A stretch of 13,678 nt of DNA, taken from assembly GCA_900552845.1 (NCBI GenBank), contig USBC01000036.1, positions 1 through 13,678 on the forward strand, in the 5' to 3' direction. This stretch comes from an uncultured Oscillospiraceae bacterium. Lineage in GTDB: Bacteria > Bacillota > Clostridia > Oscillospirales > Ruminococcaceae. Positions 1 through 7,243 of this stretch are shown one piece after another. The translations under genes and the position numbers were made by a program. The notes beneath the pieces are model-generated. The model worked only from the letters and a program-made list of their open reading frames with translations. It did no database searches and was not told the DNA's origin. Each line of letters opens with the position of its first letter. Positions within the stretch are counted from its first letter, which is position 1.

Positions 1-1
1 C

Positions 2-301
2 GCCTACACCGGTGTGATCTTAGAGACCAAGCGTGAGGCAGCGGACGGAACCGAAACACCCTCAGGAGACTCCTCGTTCCCCACACTGGGCAGCACCAAC
101 TACGCCAAGGTGAAAGCCATTATCCTCAAGTATCTGGGCATAAGCGAAAACAATATCTATGATATGGATATTAAGCTGGAGCTCGAGGACGGTACACTTG
201 TCTACGAGGTCGAGTTTAAATCCGACCATATCGAGTACAGCTTCAAGATCAATGCGGCAACCGGCGTGGTCCTTGAATACGAGGCAGAACGGGACGACTG
301 A
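2..301 (+). CDS. PepSY-domain protein, C-terminal part (5' end outside window)
   Basis: The reading frame is open from the left edge and ends at TGA 299-301, so only the last 99 residues are seen. The end (residues about 34-96) has the PepSY pattern: a helix carrying the KVKAIILKYLGI stretch, then an acidic strand, then YEVEFKSDHIEYSFKINAATGVVLEYE. The first residues (AYTGVILE) look like the end of an earlier PepSY repeat, so the full protein probably has at least two. A Thr/Ser/Gly/Pro-rich linker (residues about 14-33) separates them. PepSY proteins are usually secreted or membrane-anchored and are thought to inhibit peptidases or sense ligands at the surface. The signal peptide would lie outside the window. 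The family call is fairly safe but the specific role is unknown. The GTG at 14 should not be taken as the start, because the frame continues upstream. Confidence 0.8.
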   Translation, partial: AYTGVILETKREAADGTETPSGDSSFPTLGSTNYAKVKAIILKYLGISENNIYDMDIKLELEDGTLVYEVEFKSDHIEYSFKINAATGVVLEYEAERDD

Positions 302-341
302 CAGAAAAGCCGCATCGATCAAATAGGATAAGGCAGCAAAA

Positions 342-375
342 GGGGCTGCGGCAAAGTGTTCTTTGCTGCAGCCCC
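342..375. terminator. Bidirectional rho-independent terminator between convergent genes
   Basis: A 15-bp stem (342-356 paired with 361-375, one G-T pair) closes a 4-nt TGTT loop. On the + strand it is followed by GATTTTT, ending the PepSY gene 41 nt after its stop. On the - strand it begins 9 nt after the stop of the AGPS-like gene and is followed by four T residues, so it can also end the leftward five-gene operon. Confidence 0.9.
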
Positions 376-383
376 GATTTTTG

Positions 384-2135
384 TCAGCGGTAATCCTTCC
401 GCTCGTTCAGGAATTTCTTTTCCTCCGGCTTAAGGTCCAGACCGATGGTCCCGCCGGGATTCATCAGGTAATCCGGATCGAAGTAATTCTTCAAAACCTT
501 GAATACGCCGTATTCCTTTTCTCCGATGTAGCCCTCCAGCCAGGGAGCAAACATCTTGCCGATGCCGTGATGGTGGGAAATGGCGGCGCCGGACTTTTGG
601 ATCGCGTCCAGAATAGTGGTGTGGTACCGCTTGAATTCCGCCGCGTCGTTCATTTTTGTAATAAAGATAAAGTATAGATTGGCGCCCTGAGGATAGCAGT
701 GGGACATATGGGTGGTAACAATGGTATTGGGCAGGGCGTGACATACCTCACGGACGTCCCTGTGAACCTGTGCCATATTGGACCAGTTGACGCTGCATTC
801 CAGCGTGTCGGTGATGACGCTGAAATCCATCAGAGTATCCCGCAGGTAGGGATCGTTAAAGCGTCCCTTTTCCCAGCTTCTGGTGACGCGACCGGTCATG
901 GGCATGGCGCCGTGCTTGCGGGCAATACGGGCAATGTTTCGGGCAACATTTTTGGAAAAGCCTTTTTCACCGTCGGTAAAGCCCAGGAACATGCAGCGTT
1001 CCATATCCTTGTAGCCGAATTTATCCAAAAGCGGTGCCAGCGGGGTTTCATCTACATTGTACAGCCGCAGCATCAGGTGGGTCTCCTCCGGATCGGAAAG
1101 ACGGAAAACAGAGGAGTAGCCGCATTCGCACTGCATCATCTCTCTGGCGGCAGCCATGGCGGTCTCCCAGTTTTTGAACATATAGGAGAACCGCTTGCGG
1201 TTTTCAGGCATCCAGCGGAACACCTTCAGGGTCACCTCGGTAAGCACGCCAAAGGTTCCCTCCGAGCCCATCATGATCTGATTCAGGTCGGGACCGGTGG
1301 CTTCGCGGGGGTTGTGCGGGGTAACGATCCGTCCGATGGGGGTGGCGTACTTCTGGGAGAGCACAATATCGGCAATGGTGCCGTAATAGGTACTGTTCTG
1401 ACCGGCGCCGCGGGTCACTGTCCACCCGCCCACGCTGCTGTACTCAAAGGACTGCGGGAAATGACCGCAGGTATATTGGCGCTTGGCGCCGAAGCGCTTA
1501 GGCGCGTCCTGCAGCGCCTCCTCCAAAGCGGGACCTGACATACCCGCCTGCACGGTGATGGTCTGGTCTGTTTCATTAAAGCTGATCACCTTGTTGAAGC
1601 GCAGGCGCATATCCAGCGAGATGCCGCCTTTTATCGGCTCTACACCGCGGGTCACCGAGCTGCCGCCGCCGTAAACATACAGGGGGATCTTGTGCTCGGT
1701 GGCATAGGCAACGATCTGCTCCACCTGCTCGGTGGTATCGGGATAAACCACAACATCGGGGACGCTATCCACCTGCTTATGGCGCAGCCGCAAAAGGTCA
1801 TAACCGGTGCAGCCGTATGCCACCGCCAAACGCGGATAATCCTCGGTGGTGACATATTCCTCACCTACTATTTTTTTCAGCGCCTCCACATGCTCCGGCG
1901 CGATTTGGGAGGGGTGATCCGGAAGCTCGACCGGATCAAAGCCGATGTCGTCGGTGTACTGCTTAAAGTCGTCATCGGTCATGTGGAAGGTTTCCTTCAT
2001 CATCTTGTACAGGGATTCCTTGGGGTATTTGAAAAACTCAGGATCTCCCCAGCGGAAAATAGAACGGTAGCTCCCCTCGGGGGCGGGAGTCAACAGCCAT
2101 TTGGGCTCAAAGCCTTTATACGGTTTATTGCTCAT
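384..2135 (-). CDS. FAD-binding oxidase resembling alkyl-DHAP synthase (AGPS-like, VAO/PCMH fold)
   Basis: A 583-residue flavoprotein. Residues about 126-262 form an FAD_binding_4 (PCMH-type) domain with the pyrophosphate-binding stretch YVYGGGSSVTRG (154-163). Also visible are SVGGWTVTRGAG (234-245) and GPDLNQIMMGSEGTFGVLTE (281-300). The C-terminal FAD-oxidase domain (about 310-562) ends with SHHHGIGK (520-527) and DPDYLMNPGG. The HHH triplet, the SVGGW..TR stretch and a Tyr in NLYFIF (488) match human alkyl-dihydroxyacetonephosphate synthase more closely than glycolate oxidase GlcD. AGPS swaps the acyl group of acyl-DHAP for a fatty alcohol, whereas most bacterial relatives oxidise 2-hydroxy acids. 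The natural substrate here is unknown. It is the last gene of the operon: its ATG overlaps the kinase stop (ATGA, 2132-2135), and an AGGAG site lies about 8 nt upstream. No acyl-DHAP acyltransferase or fatty-alcohol gene is in view. Confidence 0.85.
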   Translation of the reverse strand: MSNKPYKGFEPKWLLTPAPEGSYRSIFRWGDPEFFKYPKESLYKMMKETFHMTDDDFKQYTDDIGFDPVELPDHPSQIAPEHVEALKKIVGEEYVTTEDYPRLAVAYGCTGYDLLRLRHKQVDSVPDVVVYPDTTEQVEQIVAYATEHKIPLYVYGGGSSVTRGVEPIKGGISLDMRLRFNKVISFNETDQTITVQAGMSGPALEEALQDAPKRFGAKRQYTCGHFPQSFEYSSVGGWTVTRGAGQNSTYYGTIADIVLSQKYATPIGRIVTPHNPREATGPDLNQIMMGSEGTFGVLTEVTLKVFRWMPENRKRFSYMFKNWETAMAAAREMMQCECGYSSVFRLSDPEETHLMLRLYNVDETPLAPLLDKFGYKDMERCMFLGFTDGEKGFSKNVARNIARIARKHGAMPMTGRVTRSWEKGRFNDPYLRDTLMDFSVITDTLECSVNWSNMAQVHRDVREVCHALPNTIVTTHMSHCYPQGANLYFIFITKMNDAAEFKRYHTTILDAIQKSGAAISHHHGIGKMFAPWLEGYIGEKEYGVFKVLKNYFDPDYLMNPGGTIGLDLKPEEKKFLNERKDYR

Positions 2136-3691
2136 TGAGCGTCTCTCCTTTCGGTTATTTTAATAATCGTTCTGTGAATGGGCTCCAGCCTGCCGAAGAT
2201 CCTGCGGTAGGCACGGTTATAAATATCCATATAAACCCGATGGGCGTCCATTCGCGGCTCAAATACAGAGGTTTCATGCACCATATGGCGTATGGCGTCC
2301 TCATAATCACGAAAGACACCGCCCCAGATAAACGCTACCATGGAGGCGCCCAGAGAGGAGGCTTCGTGGGTCTGTATCCGCTTTACGGGAAGACCGAAAA
2401 CGTCTGCGGTGATCTGACACACCACATCACTTCGCGCACCGCCCCCGGCTACAAACAGTTGGTCGATCTTCAGTCCGGAGCGTCGCTCCATATTGTGCAG
2501 GGAATGATGCAGCTCAAAGCAGATGCCCTCGATAATGGCGCGGTACAGGTGGATACGGGTGTGGTAATCGGTAAATCCGACCACCGTTCCCCGTGAGGTG
2601 GGGTTCAGGATCCCGGGCGTCCAGTAGGGCTGCAGCAGCAGACCCTCACAGCCCGGCGGAATCTCCTTGATGGCTTTGTCCAAAAGCTCCTCCGGCGAGC
2701 AGCCCAGCTTTTCCGCCGCTGCCTGCTCCGCTGCGCCAAATTCCTTTACAAACCAGGAAACCAGCCAGAAGCCGCGGTAGATCTCAATTTCGGGGTTAAA
2801 CAGGTCATTGGGAACGGCGGGATACGCCGGCATGAACTGCTGCGGCTCAAAGTATTTTTTCACTGCCAGCTGGATCGTCGCCGTTGTTCCGAAGGACAGC
2901 GCCGCCTTGTTGGTTTCCACGACAGAAAGCCCCACCGTTTCACAGCCCTTATCCGAACCGGTTGCTACCAGAGGCAGCCCTGCGGGGACGCCGCTCTGCG
3001 CGGAAAAGTCCTGAGTAATATACCCCAGCACCTCCCCCGATTTTACCAGGTCGCACAGTTTCTCCTGCTCCACATCACAGATACACTTTGTCAGGGAGCT
3101 GTCCTTCTTCCAGCAGCGGTGCTTGTAGTCAAAGGGGATATGCCCGACCATGTTTGCCTCGGCGTCTAGAAGATTTCCCGTCAGCTTGTAGTTGAGATAG
3201 GTGGGAAGCACCACATATTTCGCCGTCTTTTCCCATATCTCGGGCTGGTTCTGCCGGATCCAGTTGGAAGCGGTGGCACGGTAAAGCGTTTTGGTGGCAT
3301 CTTGCATTCCCGCCAGACGGAACACCCATTTTTTCCAGAACGGGAAAGGATCGCTGAAGTCAGCCTGACGCTTATCCAACCATAAAATGATATCCCGAAG
3401 TGGTTTGTTGTTCCGGTCCAGACACAGCACGGTATCCCGAATGCAGGTCAGTGTCACGGCAATGACCTGCGGCAGCAGAGAACGGCTCCGGTCGCACAGC
3501 TTTTTCGCCACATCGCAGATCTGCTCATAGTAAAAATCGGGAGTCTGCTCTGCCCAGCCGGGGTTTGCAGAGTAATAGGGCACGTCATACTTCTGCTGCT
3601 CCACATCGGCAAAGCTGCCGTCCGGACGCACCAGCAGACATCGAACGCTCTGTGTGCCGATATCAAAGGTCAGAACCAGAGGCTGTTCCAT
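2132..3691 (-). CDS. FGGY-family carbohydrate/polyol kinase
   Basis: 519 residues, normal for FGGY kinases (about 480-550). The N-terminal actin-like domain opens with LTFDIGTQSVRC (8-18), the FGGY_N nucleotide/substrate loop. ATGSDKGCETVG (243-254) contains Asp247, the likely catalytic base. LSFGTTATIQL (265-275) is the phosphate loop starting the second domain, GFTDYHTRIHLYRAIIEG (372-389) and AGGGARSDVVCQITADVFG (415-433) are FGGY_C signatures. The sequence lacks the GDQ-type motif of classical glycerol kinase and the GDN type of xylulokinase, so the sugar or polyol is not assignable. The start chosen is ATG 3691, with GGAGGG 8 nt upstream. An in-frame start at 3739 would add 16 residues read from within the DUF1667 gene and lacks such a site. 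It overlaps the DUF1667 gene by 29 nt and the AGPS-like gene by 4 nt, so it is co-translated in the redox operon. Confidence 0.9.
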   Translation of the reverse strand: MEQPLVLTFDIGTQSVRCLLVRPDGSFADVEQQKYDVPYYSANPGWAEQTPDFYYEQICDVAKKLCDRSRSLLPQVIAVTLTCIRDTVLCLDRNNKPLRDIILWLDKRQADFSDPFPFWKKWVFRLAGMQDATKTLYRATASNWIRQNQPEIWEKTAKYVVLPTYLNYKLTGNLLDAEANMVGHIPFDYKHRCWKKDSSLTKCICDVEQEKLCDLVKSGEVLGYITQDFSAQSGVPAGLPLVATGSDKGCETVGLSVVETNKAALSFGTTATIQLAVKKYFEPQQFMPAYPAVPNDLFNPEIEIYRGFWLVSWFVKEFGAAEQAAAEKLGCSPEELLDKAIKEIPPGCEGLLLQPYWTPGILNPTSRGTVVGFTDYHTRIHLYRAIIEGICFELHHSLHNMERRSGLKIDQLFVAGGGARSDVVCQITADVFGLPVKRIQTHEASSLGASMVAFIWGGVFRDYEDAIRHMVHETSVFEPRMDAHRVYMDIYNRAYRRIFGRLEPIHRTIIKITERRDAQ

Positions 3692-4052
3692 TTTTCTTTC
3701 CCTCCAATAAATCAGATGTGGCGATGATATCCACACCAAGGCCTAAAACGTTTCTGATGACAGGCTCTCCCCTGCGAACCGGTTGATCCAGACGAACCTT
3801 CCGGATCTCTCCCATTACATCAAAGATCCTGTCCTTCGGGATTTCCGCGGATACACGGACGCTCAGCACAGGCACATCGGGAAAAGTTGTCCGCACCGTG
3901 GAGCAGATGGTGCGCATGGGACGGGTCATCTCGGATATGGCAAATTCGGCGCCTCGCTTGCAGGTGTTTCCCGAAACGGTGTAGCTGCCGTCTTTTTCTT
4001 CGATCCTCATGCTGCAGCCCTTGGGGCATACGATACATACAAGCTCACGCAT
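3663..4052 (-). CDS. DUF1667 protein, small four-cysteine Fe-S candidate
   Basis: 129 residues. It begins with CIVCPKGC (Cys6, Cys9, Cys13), followed by NTCKRG (Cys31) and then the conserved GxxFAxxEMTRPxRTICSTVRT-like segment of DUF1667 (PF07892). Four spaced cysteines suggest an Fe-S cluster or zinc site, though none has been shown from this sequence. In Firmicutes and Thermotogae this family usually sits beside a GlpA-type dehydrogenase and an FAD/NAD oxidoreductase, as it does here, so it is probably a small electron-transfer or assembly subunit of that complex. The start ATG 4052 overlaps the end of the upstream oxidoreductase gene by 8 nt and has a GAGGTGA site inside that gene. The C-terminal tail after about residue 115 (EGKKNGTASGSDL) is low complexity and overlaps the kinase start. 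Confidence 0.88.
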   Translation of the reverse strand: MRELVCIVCPKGCSMRIEEKDGSYTVSGNTCKRGAEFAISEMTRPMRTICSTVRTTFPDVPVLSVRVSAEIPKDRIFDVMGEIRKVRLDQPVRRGEPVIRNVLGLGVDIIATSDLLEGKKNGTASGSDL

Positions 4053-5304
4053 CTGCTTTCACCTCGATATCTAATTTGACCTGAGATTGTGTCGTTAAGC
4101 CGTACGAAGAAAAATCGATCACCAGCTTTTCCATCTCAGGCGGACGCAGGAAAGGGTATCTTCTGGAAAATACCTCTCGCCCGTCCACGGTGATTATAAA
4201 CCGGCAGCCGTTCAGATCCTCCCGGCTCCGGAAATAGACCGTGGTGCTGCTGTTGTCTCCGGCAAGGTCCAGCATCTGCGGTACCGCATACAAAAGGTTG
4301 CTTCCCGCGGCAATCGGAATCTCCTGCCGCTTTTGCCTGCTGTATTTTGCAGCGTTTTCTCCGGCGGTCTCGCCGCTTTCCGAAACATAGTCTACCAGAT
4401 CGTTGACGTGCAGGGCGTTCCCGCAGGAGAACACGCCGTCCACGCTGGTCATAAGCTGGGCGTTGCATTTCGGACCCTTGGTTCGGGGATCCAGCAGAAC
4501 CCCAAGCCCCTCTGCCAGCTCATTTTCGGGGATCAGCCCCACGGAAAGGATCAAAGCGTCACACGCAATGATCTCCTCGGTTCCCGCAATGGGGCGCATA
4601 CGCTCATCAACCTGAGAGACCTCCACGGCGGTCAGCCGGTCCTGCCCCATTACCCGAGTGACCGTATGGGAAAGGTGCAGGGGAATATCATAATCGTGCA
4701 GACACTGATGGATATTTCTTGTCAGTCCGGAGGGAGTCGGCTTCGCCTCATACACCCCTAGCACCTGCGCCCCCTCCAGGGTAAGGCGGCGCGCCATAAT
4801 CAGCCCGATATCGCCGCTGCCCAGAATCACGCATTTCCTTGTGGGCAGCTCGCCCAGCAAATTGGTAAAATGCTGTGCAGTACCGGCAGTAAATACGCCG
4901 GAGGGTCTGGTGCCGTGTATGGATACCTGCTTGGCGGTACGCTCCCGGCAGCCCGTTGCCAGCACCAGCGCCCTTGTGCCTACCGTTTCCACACCGTCGC
5001 GGTTGACTAACGTTACCGCAAAGCCGTCGTCGGTCTTTTCTATTCTGGTTACAAAGGTCAGAGTCAGCGCCTGCGCTCCCGTCTCCCGAAACAGATCAAT
5101 AAAGCGACCTGCATATTCGGGACCGGACAGCTTTTCCTGAAACCGGACCAGACCAAAGCCGTCGTGGATACACTGCTTCAGGATCCCGCCCAGATGGGCC
5201 TCCCGCTCAATCAGCAGGGTGCGCGCGCCGTTTTTATGTGCCGCAATAGCAGCGGCAAGTCCGGCAGGGCCGCCGCCGATGACCAGGACATCAAATGTAC
5301 GCAT
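4045..5304 (-). CDS. FAD/NAD(P)-dependent oxidoreductase, GlpA-partner type
   Basis: 419 residues with a two-dinucleotide (Pyr_redox_2) layout. The N-terminal FAD Rossmann motif VIGGGPAGLAAA spans 8-19, LATGCRERT (115-123) is the family's loop before the second domain, and ILGSGDIGLIMARR (160-173) is the NAD(P)-binding motif. DGVFSCGNALHVNDLVDYVSESG (289-311) is the second FAD contact and includes a CGN motif. A C-terminal extension of about 90 residues (330-419) has no cysteine pair I can assign to a cluster. Relatives lie next to GlpA and DUF1667 in glycerol loci and resemble the HcnB/sarcosine-oxidase alpha-like flavoproteins. It probably takes electrons from the GlpA-like dehydrogenase and passes them to NAD or another carrier. 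The start ATG 5304 has GAGGAG upstream, and the gene follows the GlpA-like stop by 16 nt. Confidence 0.88.
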   Translation of the reverse strand: MRTFDVLVIGGGPAGLAAAIAAHKNGARTLLIEREAHLGGILKQCIHDGFGLVRFQEKLSGPEYAGRFIDLFRETGAQALTLTFVTRIEKTDDGFAVTLVNRDGVETVGTRALVLATGCRERTAKQVSIHGTRPSGVFTAGTAQHFTNLLGELPTRKCVILGSGDIGLIMARRLTLEGAQVLGVYEAKPTPSGLTRNIHQCLHDYDIPLHLSHTVTRVMGQDRLTAVEVSQVDERMRPIAGTEEIIACDALILSVGLIPENELAEGLGVLLDPRTKGPKCNAQLMTSVDGVFSCGNALHVNDLVDYVSESGETAGENAAKYSRQKRQEIPIAAGSNLLYAVPQMLDLAGDNSSTTVYFRSREDLNGCRFIITVDGREVFSRRYPFLRPPEMEKLVIDFSSYGLTTQSQVKLDIEVKADA

Positions 5305-5320
5305 ATTGTGATTCTCCTCA

Positions 5321-7024
5321 TTATTTTGTCGGACCGAAGGTGATGTCGGATTCCTGAGAGGACTTTTTCACCTGAGACAATGGCACGCCAAGGAAGTCCG
5401 CAATGATCTGTGTGACCAGCGGGGAACAAAAGCCGCCCTGACACCGACCCATGCCCGGCCGGATCCGTTTTTTGATGCCGTCCACCGTAGGCACGCAGAT
5501 GGGAGAGCGGAGTGCGTCCAGGATCTCCCCTTTGCTGATCTCCTCACAGCGGCAGATGATCACACCATAGTCGGGATTTTCCCTGATGAGGGCACACCGG
5601 CTCTCATCGTCCATTTTGTTCAGTACGGGAGGGGCGTGGCGGATCGGATCAAAGCGCTCGTTTTTCTCCACCTTTTTTATGCCCGAAAGGTATTTCACTG
5701 CCATCTGTTCAATATCCAGCGCCACGGCGGGCGCCGTGGTCAGCCCCGGCGACTGAATGCCGGCACAATGAAGGATATTCCCCGTCCGCCTGCCCATTTC
5801 AATGATAAAATCCTCCTCAAAGGTGGGCGCGCGAATGCCGGTAAAGTATGTAATAATATCCTGCTCCGAGAGCTTGGGCATGGTGCGCTTTTGCTTTCGG
5901 AAGACGGTTTCGATGCTTTCCCTGCGCGTCTCGGTGTTTTCCTTTTCATAGGTCTCCACTGCGTCGGGACCCACCAGCAGGTTGTCATGTACGGTATGCA
6001 GGATCCCGCCGCCCTTGGAATGGGTGTTTTTGCCGGTCAGATCCTTTATCGAGGCAATGGAATGCAGATAGGCACCGACTTTTTTATCCAGAATGGAGTT
6101 GGTGCCCCGCCGGGGGTGAATGGAGAAAAAGCGATCTCCTGCCATGGCGGCAATCTCCTCGGCAAAGACGCCCGCAGCATTGATGACCAGCGTGGGATAT
6201 ACCGTTCCCCGGTTGGTGGTCACGCCGGTGATGCGGCCGTTTTCGACCTGCATACCCAGCACCGCCGTATTCAAAAATACCCTGACGCCGTTTTGGACGG
6301 CGTTTTCCGCATAGGCAATGGTCAAGCCGTAGGGACAGACGCAGCCGGAGGAGGGGTTTGAAATGGCAAACTTAAAATTCTCCGCCAGATTGATTTCCCG
6401 GCGCTTGAGCTCCGCACCGGAGATCAATTTCGTATCCGAAATGCCGTCCCGCTTCCGGCGGATCATGCAGTACAGGGCGATCAAGGGCTTCAGATAAGCC
6501 TTTTCAAAGCAAACATATTGTCCGACCCGTTCAAACGGGACGTCCAGCTCCCGACAGATTTGCTCATACATCTCATTGCCCTTGCGGATATAATAATGCT
6601 TTTTGGAGCCTTTGGAAAGGTCGATCCCCGGGTGAACCTCCCCGTCGTTTCTGCCCGAGGCCTGCAGTGCCAGATCGGCTTCCTTCTCTACCAGAACAAT
6701 GTCCAGCTTCCATTTGGAAAGCTCGCGGGCAATGGAGGCTCCGGAGATGCCGCCGCCGATGATCAGTACATCGGGAGTCTGCCCCTCCAAAGCACTGTCG
6801 CTGATTTTCGGAAGCCGCTCCTTCTGCGGCTTCACTTCATCACACAGGATATCGTTGACCACATGGGTCGTGCTGTATTTTCGGGCAGCAAGCCCGCAAG
6901 CCTCCACGACCTCCGCCCAGGTGGAAAGGTGCCCCGTCAGCACGATGCACCCCTCCGATAAAGCGGCGGTGACTGCGCCGGAAAAGCGCTTTTGCAGCCG
7001 CCGGTTGATCGATGCAATGTTCAA
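5321..7024 (-). CDS. GlpA-like FAD dehydrogenase with N-terminal BON-like and C-terminal BFD [2Fe-2S] domains
   Basis: 567 residues in three parts. Residues 1-65 resemble a BON domain (EGCIVLTGHLSTWAEVVEA and THVVNDI are the typical strand, helix and end). Residues about 84-445 are a DAO-type FAD dehydrogenase like glycerol-3-phosphate dehydrogenase GlpA: LIIGGGISGASIARELS (87-103), then VEKEADLALQASGRNDGEVHPG, and HCAGIQSPGLTTAPA near the end. Residues 488-545 are a BFD-like Fer2 domain with CRC (491, 493) and GMGRCQGGFC (528, 533). The likely reaction is oxidation of a glycerol-3-phosphate-like or other hydroxy substrate at FAD, with electrons leaving through the cluster. The start is TTG 7024, immediately after an in-frame TGA; no internal ATG occurs until about residue 152, well inside the FAD domain. 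It is the first gene of the operon. The BON-like assignment is by eye and less certain than the rest. Confidence 0.87.
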   Translation of the reverse strand: MNIASINRRLQKRFSGAVTAALSEGCIVLTGHLSTWAEVVEACGLAARKYSTTHVVNDILCDEVKPQKERLPKISDSALEGQTPDVLIIGGGISGASIARELSKWKLDIVLVEKEADLALQASGRNDGEVHPGIDLSKGSKKHYYIRKGNEMYEQICRELDVPFERVGQYVCFEKAYLKPLIALYCMIRRKRDGISDTKLISGAELKRREINLAENFKFAISNPSSGCVCPYGLTIAYAENAVQNGVRVFLNTAVLGMQVENGRITGVTTNRGTVYPTLVINAAGVFAEEIAAMAGDRFFSIHPRRGTNSILDKKVGAYLHSIASIKDLTGKNTHSKGGGILHTVHDNLLVGPDAVETYEKENTETRRESIETVFRKQKRTMPKLSEQDIITYFTGIRAPTFEEDFIIEMGRRTGNILHCAGIQSPGLTTAPAVALDIEQMAVKYLSGIKKVEKNERFDPIRHAPPVLNKMDDESRCALIRENPDYGVIICRCEEISKGEILDALRSPICVPTVDGIKKRIRPGMGRCQGGFCSPLVTQIIADFLGVPLSQVKKSSQESDITFGPTK

Positions 7025-7033
7025 TCAGATTCG

Positions 7034-7041
7034 CCCCTTTT
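7034..7041 (-). promoter_or_regulatory. Ribosome binding site deciding the TTG start
   Basis: The - strand reads AAAAGGGG, 9 nt before TTG at 7024. It is the only purine-rich site near the first possible codon after the in-frame stop, so it supports initiation at TTG. This weak site and weak start codon may keep first-gene translation low. Confidence 0.6.
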
Positions 7042-7045
7042 GCGT

Positions 7046-7063
7046 GTCGGTCGTACAACCGAC
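7046..7063. promoter_or_regulatory. Probable operator for the TetR-family regulator (18-bp palindrome)
   Basis: GTCGGTCGTACAACCGAC is an 18-bp inverted repeat with a single mismatched pair (7052/7057). It starts only a few bases after the expected start of the leftward transcript and ends before the ribosome site of the GlpA-like gene, where a bound repressor would block early elongation. Size and symmetry fit a TetR dimer site. That the neighbouring regulator binds it is an inference from position. Confidence 0.7.
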
Positions 7064-7076
7064 TCATTATAAGATC

Positions 7077-7105
7077 ATGATACATCATCGAAAGGGGATT
7101 GTCAA
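7077..7105 (-). promoter_or_regulatory. Sigma-A promoter of the five-gene redox operon
   Basis: On the - strand, TTGACA (7105-7100, perfect -35) and TATCAT (7082-7077, 5 of 6 to the -10 consensus) are 17 bp apart. Transcription would start near 7070, giving a leader of about 45 nt that contains the palindrome. A second perfect TATAAT at 7071-7066 has no -35 at a proper distance. Confidence 0.8.
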
Positions 7106-7204
7106 TGTCGACCAAAAATTTTTCGATTCGATTTTGCTTTTCCGGCAATCTATCAAACGAATGCGGCGATTTGGCACGGAATGATGGAACTGCATGAGAT
7201 TTTA

Positions 7205-7213
7205 TGGTATAAT
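7205..7213 (+). promoter_or_regulatory. Extended -10 promoter of the tetR-type gene
   Basis: TGGTATAAT is a perfect extended -10 element. The matching -35 position (7185-7190, TGGAAC) is poor, which is tolerated with a TGn extension. Transcription would start near 7220, 24 nt before the ATG. It lies about 140 bp from the palindrome at 7046-7063, so autoregulation through that site would not be by simple overlap. Confidence 0.7.
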
Positions 7214-7243
7214 TCCGTCAGAATACGAATAAGGAGACCGATT

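Noticed and set aside
112..115. RsgA protein residues 112-115 (TKPD) as a damaged G4 motif (positions are protein residues; gene at 10067-10975)
   Set aside because: TKxD is found in functional Firmicutes RsgA such as the B. subtilis protein, so it is normal variation.
699..1538. Open frame of 279 codons on the + strand, opposite the AGPS-like gene
   Set aside because: The opposite strand encodes a full-length recognised flavoprotein with all motifs. The + frame is Gly/His/Ala-rich with no recognisable domain, and is an antisense shadow from codon bias.
7066..7071. Perfect TATAAT on the - strand as the operon -10
   Set aside because: The only strong -35 (7105-7100) is 28 bp away. With the TATCAT at 7082-7077 the spacing is exactly 17, so that pair is preferred.
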